A DNA stretch of 64,000 nt from Akkermansia biwaensis. GTDB taxonomy: Bacteria > Verrucomicrobiota > Verrucomicrobiia > Verrucomicrobiales > Akkermansiaceae. The notes beneath the pieces were generated by a model that did no database searches, was not told where the DNA came from, and was given only the letters and a program-made list of their open reading frames with translations. Shown piece after piece: positions 1 through 7,913 of the stretch. Both the position numbers and the translations under genes were made by a program. Location: contig NZ_AP025943.1 in assembly GCF_026072915.1 (NCBI RefSeq), positions 1,550,001 to 1,614,000 on the forward strand. The letters run 5' to 3'. The stretch's first letter is position 1. The number at the start of each line of letters is the position of its first letter.

Positions 1-110
1 CGCCGTACTGCCTGATCCAGCCCTCCTACCAGTACGTGAAGAATCCCTCTGGGCGGGATGACGTCAATTCCGCCAACATCCTTTCCGTTCAGTGCGTGAT
101 TACTTTTTAG
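1..110 (+). CDS. C-terminal end of an OprB-like outer-membrane porin (partial)
   Basis: Only the last 35 codons are present; the gene begins before the window. The frame starting at base 3 reads through to TAG at 108-110 and ends in the residues SVQCVITF. Alternating polar and hydrophobic residues with a terminal phenylalanine are typical of the last beta-strand of an outer-membrane barrel. The preceding stretch (IQPSYQYVKNPSG) resembles the end of carbohydrate-selective OprB-family porins, where a strand with a conserved Pro-Gly comes before the closing strand. The barrel call is fairly safe. The OprB assignment is inference from a short tail and could be another porin family. Confidence 0.55.
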   Translation, partial: PYCLIQPSYQYVKNPSGRDDVNSANILSVQCVITF

Positions 111-278
111 GCTGCCGTGCCCGCACGCCTGTGAAACCACGGTAACGGTTCCAGCTTCCCTGCCGCCCTGCATGTGGAATGCGGATTCCCGCATGCACCG
201 GCATTGAAGAGGTCTGCATGACCTGGCAACGTCGCATTCTCAATCAGGTAGGGGGTGCGGCGTTGCTTATTTGCTGTG

Positions 279-488
279 TTATCTCAAAGGAAGCGAGAGG
301 CGCTTGAAACGCCTGTGTTCCTGGGCTTTCCTGTCCTGCTGGTCGGCCGGGGCCGCGGAGGACCGGCCCTCCGCGGAAGCCGCGGCCGGCGCTTTCCGGA
401 CGGGTTCCGTACGGACGGAGGCGGCTTGGCAGGCGGCCGCGAGCAGACAGCCGGCTCCCATCATGATTAATGCGTACTTGTTCATCAT
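279..488 (-). CDS. possible small lipoprotein
   Basis: A 69-residue frame on the minus strand opens with a convincing lipoprotein signal peptide: a short basic start (MMNKY), a hydrophobic core, and LLAAAC in which Cys20 could be the lipidated residue. The rest is rich in Ala, Ser, Arg and Gln with no recognisable fold and ends in a basic tail. No clear ribosome-binding site or promoter is visible, and the GC-rich strand opposite also stays open, so chance cannot be excluded. If real, it is a small envelope lipoprotein of unknown role. The flanks (111-278 and 489-685) hold nothing else I can support. Confidence 0.35.
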   Translation of the reverse strand: MMNKYALIMMGAGCLLAAACQAASVRTEPVRKAPAAASAEGRSSAAPADQQDRKAQEHRRFKRLSLPLR

Positions 489-685
489 CGTATTATTCGC
501 GGCTGGTTGTGGCCGCTGATGGTTAGAGTAGCACCGGAGCCGGGCTGTTGAAAGTTCTTTGGTTTGACTAACAATAAGTTAGGTGAATTAAACATGGAAA
601 AGAATGTTAGGGACAGCACGTTGCGGACGGGCGGATTTATGACAATTAATGACGTTTCCGGCGTTCCGAACCGTTCAAAACCATG

Positions 686-713
686 TTGACTTGCACGGAA
701 AGCGTTCTAAACT
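686..713 (+). promoter_or_regulatory. candidate promoter placed for a leaderless transcript
   Basis: TTGACT (686-691), a 16-base spacer and TAAACT (708-713) form a sigma-70-like pair. The -10-like hexamer ends six bases before the ATG at 720, so transcription would start at or next to the start codon. Inferred from sequence only. Confidence 0.4.
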
Positions 714-719
714 GACAGA

Positions 720-1124
720 ATGAGTAAGGTGCAATGGGAAATTTCAAATAACGAAGTGACCGACCGCGATACCGCTCTGCGCCGCCTTCAGGAAGGGACG
801 ACCGGCCATGTGGTGTGCGCCCGCGATGGAGCCTGCCTCCAGTCCTATAAGGAAATGGAAGGCATTTACCACTGTGAAATCGTGTTCAAGACGGATGGTT
901 GCTGTCCGCCCGTATTCGCTGCTCCGGAAGGGGTGACGGGAAAAGAGCTGGAAACGCTGTATGACCGTTTTGCGAACGGGGACGATTTCTCCTTTGTGGA
1001 AAAGGAATGGGAACCCTTGGTTGCCGTGGAATACCGTCACCACCACAATGTCATGTGGTTCGTGTTCCTGTTCATTGCGATGGTAGTTGTGGCCGTGATG
1101 GCCTACGAACACGGCTGGATGTGA
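720..1124 (+). CDS. small protein with C-terminal membrane anchor, unknown function
   Basis: A 134-residue protein of no family I recognise. The first ~105 residues are soluble-looking and contain a CARDGAC motif near residue 35 and a Cys-Cys pair near residue 60. The C-terminus is His-rich (YRHHHNVMW) and runs into one transmembrane helix of about 20 residues ending in YEHGWM. This would leave the bulk in the cytoplasm with a tail anchor in the inner membrane. It lies convergent to the feo operon, with a shared hairpin between them. The His and Cys residues beside an iron-uptake operon make metal binding possible, but nothing shows it. Confidence 0.65.
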   Translation: MSKVQWEISNNEVTDRDTALRRLQEGTTGHVVCARDGACLQSYKEMEGIYHCEIVFKTDGCCPPVFAAPEGVTGKELETLYDRFANGDDFSFVEKEWEPLVAVEYRHHHNVMWFVFLFIAMVVVAVMAYEHGWM

Positions 1125-1232
1125 GATTGCCGGAAACGGGACGGCGGCGCTTGCCCGGCGGACTTTTCGCAGGGGAATGCTTTTTTGTCCTTCCGGGGTA
1201 GCATTTGGGGCGGAAGACCTGCCTTGAATTCA

Positions 1233-1262
1233 AAAGCCCCCGGAACATCTTCCGGAGGCTTT
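1233..1262. terminator. hairpin between convergent genes
   Basis: AAAGCC-c-CCGGAA, loop catc, TTCCGG-a-GGCTTT: a 12-pair stem with one mismatch. The A and T ends give a short T-run on either strand, so it could terminate both the rightward gene at 720 and the leftward feo operon. Confidence 0.5.
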
Positions 1263-1306
1263 CGGGAGAAGCGCACCCTTGAAGATGCGCCTGACTTCAT
1301 AGGCTG

Positions 1307-1498
1307 TTAATGGTGGCCGTGATGGTCACCGCAATGGCACGAATGCTTGTTGCCGGTTTCCCCGTCAGAGGAGGGAGCCTTTGACCGGCAGCAGCCGGAG
1401 CAACCGCCGCAGCACGATTTCCCCTTGGAGAAAAAGGTGCGGTAAATGGCATAGCAGAATGCCAGGAAAATCAGGGTTCCGATGATATATGTAGCCAT
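1307..1498 (-). CDS. FeoB-associated Cys-rich membrane protein
   Basis: A 63-residue protein with one N-terminal transmembrane helix (residues 4-20) followed by a cysteine cluster (CCGGCSGCC near residues 29-37) and a His/Cys tail (HSCHCGDHHGHH). This layout matches the small FeoB-associated Cys-rich proteins often encoded directly after feoB. They are thought to assist ferrous-iron handling at the FeoB channel, but no reaction is established. It starts 12 bases after the feoB stop and is the last gene of the leftward feo operon. The His-rich tail adds further possible metal ligands. The family call rests on architecture and position. Confidence 0.8.
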   Translation of the reverse strand: MATYIIGTLIFLAFCYAIYRTFFSKGKSCCGGCSGCCRSKAPSSDGETGNKHSCHCGDHHGHH

Positions 1499-1510
1499 GA
1501 TGAATAGGAA

Positions 1511-4500
1511 TTAATGGATTGATTTCTTGGGGGCCGCTTTGCGGAAGATCAGGTAAAGGCCTCCCACCAGGCCGATCAGGGCGACGACCTGTCCCGTGCC
1601 GAACGTGCCGTCTCGGACAAGGATGCCCAGCTGGTACACCAGGAAGGCCACGTAATAGGCCCAGCCACAGAGCCAGAGAATGGCGAACCATGTCCATTTG
1701 GCGCTGTTCATTTCCCGGCGCATAGCGCCCATGGCCGCAAAGCACGGAGCGCACAGCAGGTTGAAGAGGAGGAAGGAGAATGCCACGATGGAGTCGCCCC
1801 CCAGTGCATTGGCGGCACGGAGCACCCCGGCGGTGGCTTTTTCTTCCTGAGCCTCTTCATCAAGCGCTTCTTCTTCAGCCGCGGCGGAAGCTTGTTCGCT
1901 GCCGGACGGTTCATCGGCGGCGGATGCCGGAGCTTCCCCTTCCGGAACGGAGGCGGCTTCTTCCCGGGTCCGGCTGGAATTCCATGTGTCCAGGGCGGCT
2001 ACTGTCAGGGCGCTGAGAGCGTTGCCCTGTGTGAAGAGGCTGAATTCCGGTTCCGCCGGGGCTTCCTCCTCCTCTTCTTCAATGTCTGTGCTGTACAGCA
2101 TGCTCATGGTGGCTACCACGTTTTCCTTGGCGATCAGGCCCGTAATCGTGGCTACCGTGGGCTTCCAGTCGCGCACGTCATTTCCCGCTTGCGCCCACCC
2201 CAGGGGGGCAAACACGGGGGAGACCGCGCCGCCGATGCCCGCCAGCATGCTCTTTTCAATGGGGAGAGTGGCGGAACCTTCCTCCGTGGAGGCGGTGGCT
2301 TCGGCATGGTCTTCATCCAGATAGGTCATGCTCCAGTCATGGCTCTGAAGGAACCAGATGAGGGCGCAGGCAAGGAAAATAACCGTACCTGCCTTTTGGA
2401 CGAACGCCTTGCATCGTTCGATCGCCCGAAGGCTGACGTTGGAAACCGCCGGAGTATGGTAGGCGGGGAGCTCCATCACGAAGGGCGCGGGGTCCCCGGC
2501 AAAGAGGGAACTTTTTTTCAGGATAATGCCGGAGACGATGATGGAAGCCAAGCCGATGAAGTAGGCGCTGGTGGTGACGAGGCCCGTGTCTTCCGGAAAG
2601 AAGGCGAAGGCCAGCACGGCAATGATCGGGATTTTGGCCCCGCAGGGCATATTGGTCGTCAGGATGATCGTCATGCGGCGGTCCTTCTCGTTTTCAATCG
2701 TGCGGGTGGCCATGATGCCGGGAACGCCGCAACCCATGGAAACGAGCATGGGGATGAAGGACTTTCCGGAAAGGCCGAATTTGCGGAAAATCCGGTCCAT
2801 GACGAACGCTACGCGCGCCATGTACCCGCAGTCTTCAAGGATGGCCATGCAGAGGAAAAGCACCGCCATTTGAGGCAGGAAGCCGAGCACGGCGCCCACC
2901 CCGTTGACAATGGCGTTCTGGACGAAGTCCACCAGCTTGTGGTCGCAGTTCAGCGCGAGCGTCCCGAGCAGCGCTATGCCGAAGGAGACGAGGGAGAGCA
3001 CGATGTACTGCACCCAGAAGGAGGCGACGCCCGTGCGCCCTTTAAGGGAGAAAATGTGGGCCAGATTCTTGCGGGAGAAGGGGGACTTGTCCGGAACGGG
3101 TCCGAATTCGTTCTTGTTCCTGGCGCCGGGCTTGAACAGGCAGAGAGCCAGAAGAGCGGCGTTGGCCGCAGCCAGTACCCACATCAGGGGCTTGTAGAGG
3201 AACAGGAGAACGGCTCCCAGTGCGGAGGTCAGGCCTTTCACGCAGGAATCGTAAAATTCCATGATGGAGGAAAGGGTGCCGATGACGGCTCCTTCATCGC
3301 TTTTCTCTCCTTCTTCCGCCGGTTCCGCCGCTTCTCCGGCGGGAGCGTCGGCTGCTGTGGCAACGGCAGTGTGAGCATTGGAGGTTTCCCCTTCTTCCGC
3401 TGCCGTGCTTTGGGAGTCGGCGGGGATGGCGGCGGGAGCTTCCATGGGCACGGTGTTTTCTTCGGAAGCCTCTTCCTCCTCAACGTTGGGCATCACGATG
3501 AACGCCAGAATAAAGGGAATGATGGTCAGATACATCCATGCCCCCTTGAGATTCAGGTCGTGCAGCCGGCGCAGGAGAAGCGGGAACAGCATGATCATGG
3601 AGAGAATGACGGCAATGAAGGCCACCAGGCCGATCCCTGCCGGGGCCGTGCCGATGAAGCCGTCCACCCAGGGGCCGACGATTTCCCCGAAGAAGGTGTC
3701 GTTGGCCCAGCCCGTGCCCCAGTCGCCCACCGTATTGATGGAAAGATAGTAAACGGCCCACATGACCAGGAAGAAAATGGGAAGGGCCAGAATGCGGTGG
3801 GTGACGATCCTGTCTATCTTGTCGCTGACGGAAAGCCCCATGTGTTTCTTGGTCTGGCTTTCCTTGACGATGGCGGCAATGGCGGTGTACCGTTCACTGG
3901 TGATGATGCTTTCGCTGTCGTCATCCATTTCTTCTTCCACGGAAATGATGATTTGCTCGATGGCCTGGGAAGCCTGCCCGTCCAGATGGAGATGTTCCAC
4001 GACCTTCGGGTCCCGTTCGAAAAGCTTGATGGCGTACCAGCGCTTCAAATCCGGATCGCAGGAAAGGTATTCCGCAATCCGGGAAAGGGCTTTTTCCACC
4101 GTATCGTCGAAACGGACGGGCTGCGCCGGGCTGGCTTCCGGGTTTTTGGCCGTTTTGACGGCCAGCTCTACCAGTTCCTTGATCCCGGTTCCCTTGAGGG
4201 CGCTTATTTCCACTACCTGGCAGTGGAGCGCTTGGGACAGCCTGGCCTTGTCAATGGTGATGCCCCTTCTGGCCATCAAGTCCGCCATGTTGAGGGCGAC
4301 GATGATGGGGCGTCCCAGCTCCTGAAGCTGGGTAGTCAGGTAAAGATTGCGTTCCAGATTCGTCGCGTCCACCAGGTCGACGATAACGGACGGTTCGTCC
4401 CGGACCAGGTAGTCGCGGCTGATGACTTCTTCCAGAGTGTAGGGGGAAAGGGAATAAATGCCCGGAAGGTCCTGAACCTCAATTTCCGGGTACTCGTTCA

Positions 4501-4633
4501 GCTTTCCGGCTTTGCGTTCGACCGTCACGCCGGGCCAGTTGCCCACGTATTGGCTGGCGCCTGTCAGCGCGTTGAAAAGCGTGGTTTTGCCGCAGTTGGG
4601 GTTGCCGGCAAGAGCGATAGTTATGTTGTCCAT
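1511..4633 (-). CDS. feoB: ferrous iron transporter FeoB, enlarged, with inserted DUF805-like segments
   Basis: The GTP-dependent inner-membrane Fe(II) permease. The G domain is at the N-terminus (P-loop GNPNCGKTT at residues 10-18; switch region DLPGIYSLSPYT; NMAD near 115), followed by the helical spacer and the Gate regions (GCGVPGIMATRTIE near 634-647; TNMPCGAKIPI near 660-670). At 1040 residues it is well above the usual 700-800. The extra length lies in an insertion at about 330-560 and acidic Ala/Glu-rich loops at about 384-450, 772-790 and 850-935. The first insertion contains RRLHDL (355-360), NEFGP (508-512) and LKGRTG...FW (530-540), which are hallmarks of DUF805 membrane domains but in rotated order. 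It follows two feoA genes and precedes the Cys-rich partner. Confidence 0.95.
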   Translation of the reverse strand: MDNITIALAGNPNCGKTTLFNALTGASQYVGNWPGVTVERKAGKLNEYPEIEVQDLPGIYSLSPYTLEEVISRDYLVRDEPSVIVDLVDATNLERNLYLTTQLQELGRPIIVALNMADLMARRGITIDKARLSQALHCQVVEISALKGTGIKELVELAVKTAKNPEASPAQPVRFDDTVEKALSRIAEYLSCDPDLKRWYAIKLFERDPKVVEHLHLDGQASQAIEQIIISVEEEMDDDSESIITSERYTAIAAIVKESQTKKHMGLSVSDKIDRIVTHRILALPIFFLVMWAVYYLSINTVGDWGTGWANDTFFGEIVGPWVDGFIGTAPAGIGLVAFIAVILSMIMLFPLLLRRLHDLNLKGAWMYLTIIPFILAFIVMPNVEEEEASEENTVPMEAPAAIPADSQSTAAEEGETSNAHTAVATAADAPAGEAAEPAEEGEKSDEGAVIGTLSSIMEFYDSCVKGLTSALGAVLLFLYKPLMWVLAAANAALLALCLFKPGARNKNEFGPVPDKSPFSRKNLAHIFSLKGRTGVASFWVQYIVLSLVSFGIALLGTLALNCDHKLVDFVQNAIVNGVGAVLGFLPQMAVLFLCMAILEDCGYMARVAFVMDRIFRKFGLSGKSFIPMLVSMGCGVPGIMATRTIENEKDRRMTIILTTNMPCGAKIPIIAVLAFAFFPEDTGLVTTSAYFIGLASIIVSGIILKKSSLFAGDPAPFVMELPAYHTPAVSNVSLRAIERCKAFVQKAGTVIFLACALIWFLQSHDWSMTYLDEDHAEATASTEEGSATLPIEKSMLAGIGGAVSPVFAPLGWAQAGNDVRDWKPTVATITGLIAKENVVATMSMLYSTDIEEEEEEAPAEPEFSLFTQGNALSALTVAALDTWNSSRTREEAASVPEGEAPASAADEPSGSEQASAAAEEEALDEEAQEEKATAGVLRAANALGGDSIVAFSFLLFNLLCAPCFAAMGAMRREMNSAKWTWFAILWLCGWAYYVAFLVYQLGILVRDGTFGTGQVVALIGLVGGLYLIFRKAAPKKSIH

Positions 4634-4711
4634 GGATGTTTCCTTGTATCTTGAGATGGGAATATCCGACGTCTTGCTGTCAGGTCAGGAAACGTGCGGC
4701 GGAAGAAGGTA

Positions 4712-4942
4712 TTAGCTGATGTGAATGTTTTCGGCTTCCGATTTGCGGATGGAAAGTTCGTAGCCGCGGACGGTGACTTCAATGGGATCTCCCAGGGGCG
4801 CTACTTTGCGGATGAAGAGTTGCGTGCCTTTGGTTACCCCCATATCCATGATGCGCCTTTTAATGTGGCCTGCCCCGGACAGCTTGCTGACGGTGACCGT
4901 ATCCCCGATGGCTGCATCCCGTAGTGTACGTTGCGTTGTCAT
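4712..4942 (-). CDS. feoA: FeoA-domain protein (second copy, adjacent to feoB)
   Basis: A 76-residue SH3-like FeoA protein, the cytoplasmic partner of FeoB. It shows the family pattern: an opening LRDAAIGDTVTV, a central RRIMDMGVTKGT (the conserved LxxMGhxxGs element) and a closing VRGYELSIRKSEAENI. The start at 4942 is chosen because the frame upstream is the out-of-phase shadow of the other feoA gene. It sits between the first feoA and feoB, all leftward and closely spaced, so co-transcription is expected. Separate FeoA proteins in tandem are found in several anaerobes. Confidence 0.9.
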   Translation of the reverse strand: MTTQRTLRDAAIGDTVTVSKLSGAGHIKRRIMDMGVTKGTQLFIRKVAPLGDPIEVTVRGYELSIRKSEAENIHIS

Positions 4943-4971
4943 AGATGGTGCGTGGTGAATGGAATGTGAAT

Positions 4972-5184
4972 TCAGGAGACGAAAATCTTGCTGGCAAGCA
5001 ATTTGCTGAGTGCTATCCTGGATTCCTTGATGTTGACGATCAGGTTCCCGTCGCATTCCGAGACGACGGAGACCGTGGTACCGGCTACGAACCCCAGGCT
5101 TTCCAGAAAGTGCCTGGTGTCGTTCTTGCCGTGAATCTTGTTGACGTGGCGGATATCGCCGATATTGAGCATGGAGAGTGGCAT
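4972..5184 (-). CDS. feoA: FeoA-domain protein (first gene of the feo operon)
   Basis: A 70-residue FeoA-type SH3-like protein starting MPLSMLNIGD. The diagnostic middle element is RHFLESLGFVAGTTVSVV, followed by NLIVNIKESRIALSKLLASKI. An in-frame start 57 bases further upstream would add a tail without family similarity, so ATG 5184 is preferred. As first gene of the operon it lies directly behind the region with palindromic candidate metal-regulator sites (5216-5363). It probably binds FeoB at the cytoplasmic face; no enzymatic role is known. Confidence 0.88.
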   Translation of the reverse strand: MPLSMLNIGDIRHVNKIHGKNDTRHFLESLGFVAGTTVSVVSECDGNLIVNIKESRIALSKLLASKIFVS

Positions 5185-5304
5185 GATATGTTTTTGAATC
5201 AAATCCGAAACGAAAGTTAGTCTTAACAAACAACAAGTCAATGATATTATATGTCCGTTTCACTATGAATTTTTTTTATTGATTCATTATTAGAGTTTTA
5301 TACA

Positions 5305-5318
5305 TTAGTTAAAACTAA
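5305..5318. promoter_or_regulatory. DtxR-like palindrome upstream of feo operon
   Basis: TTAGTT-AA-AACTAA is a perfect inverted repeat of 6-base arms about 120 bp upstream of the first feoA. A shorter related inverted repeat, GTTAGTCTTAAC, lies at 5216-5227 nearer the gene. The TTAG...CTAA form recalls DtxR/IdeR-type iron-regulator operators. The regulator is inference. Confidence 0.3.
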
Positions 5319-5348
5319 GTCCGACAAGATTTGAATTAAAGGGTAAAT

Positions 5349-5363
5349 TAAGAACGATTCTCA
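5349..5363. promoter_or_regulatory. Fur-like box upstream of feo operon
   Basis: Read on the minus strand this is TGAGAATCGTTCTTA. It fits the 7-1-7 Fur half-site scheme TGATAAT-n-ATTATCA in most positions, and its own halves match at five of seven pairs. It lies about 165 bp upstream of the first feoA. Iron control of a feo operon is expected biologically; the site itself is untested. Confidence 0.35.
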
Positions 5364-5420
5364 TTTACGGGCAGGAAACGTCGGCGGCTGGCTCTCCTGC
5401 CTGTTTTCCGAGGCACGGGA

Positions 5421-5460
5421 AAACAAAAAAGCCGCGCCATGAACGATTCATGGCGCGGCT
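5421..5460 (-). terminator. rho-independent terminator of the cytochrome c peroxidase gene
   Basis: A perfect 14-bp stem (AGCCGCGCCATGAA, loop CGA, TTCATGGCGCGGCT at 5430-5460), followed on the minus strand by TTTTTTGTTTT. It begins about 20 bases after the stop codon of the leftward peroxidase gene. Confidence 0.9.
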
Positions 5461-5480
5461 GGAAAAGAGGGAAGAGGTCC

Positions 5481-6860
5481 TTACGGAGCGGGGCATACTT
5501 CACCCCGGACGGGCTTGCCCTGATATTCACCCGTCAAGGTTTTCAGGAAGGCGACCAGCAGACGCACTTCGGTTTTGTCCAGCTTGTCGTAACCAAGCTG
5601 GTAGTGGTACATTTTGGTAATGGCTTCTTCCAGCGTCTGGGCGGAGGCGTCGTGCATGTAGGGCCAGGTGAGCTCCACGTTGCGAAGGGTGGGAACGCGG
5701 AATCTGTGCTTGTCCGTTTCCTTCTTGGTGAAGTTCATCAGGCCGTTGTCGTCGTTGGTCTTGGCGCGGCCACCGAAGAAGTCGCCCTTGAGGTCGGCGT
5801 ATTCAAAGGATTGGCCGCCCATGGCGGGACCGGTGTGGCACGTTTGGCAGCCCAGCTTGAGGAACAGGCGGTAGCCCTTCTTGGCGTTCTCGCTGATGGC
5901 GTTTTCATCACCCTTCAAGTAGCGGTCGAACGGGCTGTTCGGCGTAATGAGGGTTTTTTCATATTCCGCGATGGCGTTGGTGATAGTTTCTCCGGTGAAC
6001 CCCTGGGGATAGACCTTCTTGAACTCCGCGGCAAAGGCGGTGTCCGCATTCAGCTTGGCGGCTATTTTGTTCCAGTCGTCCGGGTGTTCGTAACCCATTT
6101 CCACGGGGTTCAGGGGAGGACCGCCGGCCTGTTCCTGGAGGTTGGCGGCGCGGCCGTCCCAGAACTGCTTGGTGTGGAAGGCGGCGTTAAAGACTGTGGG
6201 AGCGTTGATGCCGCCCTTCTGGCCGCGTACGCCCGTGGAAGTGGCCAGGTTGTCCGTGCCTGCCTTTTCCAGGGAATGGCAGGTTGCGCAGGAAACGGTA
6301 TTGTCCGTGGAGAGCCGTACGTCATGGAACAGCTTGTAGCCCAATTCCACCTTGGCCGGGTCTGCGGGCAGCTTGTCCGGGATGGGTGCGATGGGGGAAA
6401 TGGCGTATTCCTCGCCCACCATGTCGCCGAAGATCTTCAGGCGCTCGTCCCTGATCCACTTCTGCATGGCCGCTTTTTCCAGGGGAGTGAGCGTGCTGCC
6501 CCAGTGAACCATGGTATAGGAGGTGGGGGGCATGGAGCCGGTCTGGAGCACGTGCTCCAGTTTGGAGAGGGTGACGGCGGAGAGCGGTTCCTCCATGTTG
6601 TAGCTGCGCTGGCCGTCCCTCATGTGGCGGGCGAGAAGGCCGCCGGAAAGGGTGTTCACCAGTCCCGGAACCTCGGTGCCGGGCCTGTGGCAGTCCGCGC
6701 ACTTGGTATCCATGGTATGGGCGGTAATTTCCGCCGCTTCGGCGGACGTCAAATCTTTCGTGTTCTGATTGGGCAGGAACAGCGGGGCGACGGCGGCCGT
6801 CACGATGACGGTGCCGCCCAGAATGGCTCCGGCCTGGAGGAAGGAACGTGTTTTACTCAT
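5481..6860 (-). CDS. tri-haem cytochrome c peroxidase (CcpA/MauG family)
   Basis: A 459-residue exported or membrane-anchored protein that should reduce hydrogen peroxide in the periplasm with electrons from cytochrome c or quinol. It has an N-terminal hydrophobic signal or anchor (residues 8-29) and three CxxCH haem sites: CADCH at 54-58, CATCH at 191-195 and CQTCH at 338-342. The last two belong to the classical di-haem peroxidase core (pattern TVSCATCHSLEKAG...FWDGRAANLQEQA). The first sits in an extra N-terminal haem domain, as in the longer tri-haem peroxidases. It is monocistronic with its own terminator. In an anaerobe exposed to oxygen at the mucosal surface it would detoxify peroxide. 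Confidence 0.9.
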   Translation of the reverse strand: MSKTRSFLQAGAILGGTVIVTAAVAPLFLPNQNTKDLTSAEAAEITAHTMDTKCADCHRPGTEVPGLVNTLSGGLLARHMRDGQRSYNMEEPLSAVTLSKLEHVLQTGSMPPTSYTMVHWGSTLTPLEKAAMQKWIRDERLKIFGDMVGEEYAISPIAPIPDKLPADPAKVELGYKLFHDVRLSTDNTVSCATCHSLEKAGTDNLATSTGVRGQKGGINAPTVFNAAFHTKQFWDGRAANLQEQAGGPPLNPVEMGYEHPDDWNKIAAKLNADTAFAAEFKKVYPQGFTGETITNAIAEYEKTLITPNSPFDRYLKGDENAISENAKKGYRLFLKLGCQTCHTGPAMGGQSFEYADLKGDFFGGRAKTNDDNGLMNFTKKETDKHRFRVPTLRNVELTWPYMHDASAQTLEEAITKMYHYQLGYDKLDKTEVRLLVAFLKTLTGEYQGKPVRGEVCPAP

Positions 6861-6924
6861 AAGATTCGCGGTTGCAGGAATTGGTTGTATGGTAAAGAGT
6901 GGACGAAGGAAATCAAGATTTATT

Positions 6925-7863
6925 CTAAAGTTCTCCCGCCTTTCTCAAATCTTCGTTGATGGCTTCCAGAACGTCCGCCTCCGGTTTGAAATTGGCGGCG
7001 TGGTAGGAACTGCGGACAAGCGGGCCGGACGCCACATGCCTGAACCCTTTGGCGCGGGCTATTTCCTCATACCGCGCGAAGTCGTCCGGATGGATGTACC
7101 GGACCACCGGCAGGTGGTTACGCGTGGGCCGCAGATACTGGCCCAGGGTCAGCACCGTGACACCGTGTTCCAGCAGATCGTCCATGGACTGGAACAGCTC
7201 GTCCTCCGTTTCTCCCAGGCCCAGCATGATACCGCTCTTGGTCGCCACTTTCCCGTTTACGCAGTCCAGCGCCATTTTCAGGACGCGCAGGGAGCGGCGG
7301 TACTGGGCACGGAAGCGCACGATGGGGGTAAGGCGTTCCACCGTTTCCAGATTGTGGCCGAAAATGTGCGGGCGCGCAGCCATCAGCGTCTGGATGGAGG
7401 CGGCTTTTTCATTCAGGTCTGAAGCCAGGACTTCAATGATGGTGGACGGGCTGACTTTTCTGACGGCGCGGATGACCTCGGCAAAGTGGGCGGCCGCGCC
7501 GTCCGGCAGGTCGTCCCGGGTCACCATGGTGATGACGGCGTGGCGCAACTTCATATGCACGACGGCGTCCGCCACATGGCGGGGTTCTTCCGGATCAAGA
7601 GGGAAGGGTTTGGCCGTCTTGACGGCGCAATAGGCGCAGGCGCGCGTGCAGCGCTCCCCGGCGATCATGAACGTGGCCGTGCCCTGGTTCCAACATTCGT
7701 AACGGTTGGGGCAGTGGGCTTCCTCGCAGACGGTAAACAGGTTTTTGCCTTCCACGAGCTGCTTGACGTCCCAGAATTCCCTGCCGTTGGGCAGGCGTAC
7801 CTTGATCCAGGAGGGCTTGCGTTCCGTGTCGCCCGTAGTTTCGTTGTCGTGCCGGGGTTCCAT
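6925..7863 (-). CDS. lipA: lipoyl synthase
   Basis: A radical-SAM enzyme that inserts two sulfur atoms into protein-bound octanoyl groups to make lipoyl cofactor. The 312 residues carry both iron-sulfur sites: the auxiliary cluster motif C46-C51-C57 (CEEAHCPNRYEC) and the SAM cluster motif C72-C76-C79 (CTRACAYC). The C-terminal RSSYHA element of lipoyl synthases is present near residue 284. The start at 7863 is chosen because the frame upstream runs antisense-like through tadA and has no family sequence. It follows tadA in the same direction with a 50-base gap. No lipB or ligase is in view. Confidence 0.96.
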   Translation of the reverse strand: MEPRHDNETTGDTERKPSWIKVRLPNGREFWDVKQLVEGKNLFTVCEEAHCPNRYECWNQGTATFMIAGERCTRACAYCAVKTAKPFPLDPEEPRHVADAVVHMKLRHAVITMVTRDDLPDGAAAHFAEVIRAVRKVSPSTIIEVLASDLNEKAASIQTLMAARPHIFGHNLETVERLTPIVRFRAQYRRSLRVLKMALDCVNGKVATKSGIMLGLGETEDELFQSMDDLLEHGVTVLTLGQYLRPTRNHLPVVRYIHPDDFARYEEIARAKGFRHVASGPLVRSSYHAANFKPEADVLEAINEDLRKAGEL

Positions 7864-7913
7864 AGAACCGTTAGCTTGCCGTGAGTCGGCCTTTTTGGCA
7901 AATGCAAAGTGGT

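Noticed and set aside
140-215. GC-rich imperfect inverted repeat after the porin gene
   Set aside because: Arms match poorly and no T-run follows; not convincing as terminator.
594-689. 31-codon open frame starting MEKNVRDST
   Set aside because: Too short, no ribosome-binding site or similarity, and it runs into the promoter of the next gene.
1892-4654. 920-codon open frame on the plus strand
   Set aside because: Antisense to feoB; composition is the GC-rich mirror of feoB codons, with no domain, start context or promoter.
4943-5263. N-terminal extension of the feoB-proximal FeoA
   Set aside because: The extension is the out-of-phase reading of the other feoA gene; FeoA similarity starts at 4942.
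5439-6959. 506-codon open frame on the plus strand
   Set aside because: Antisense to the tri-haem peroxidase, which has three CxxCH motifs and a terminator.
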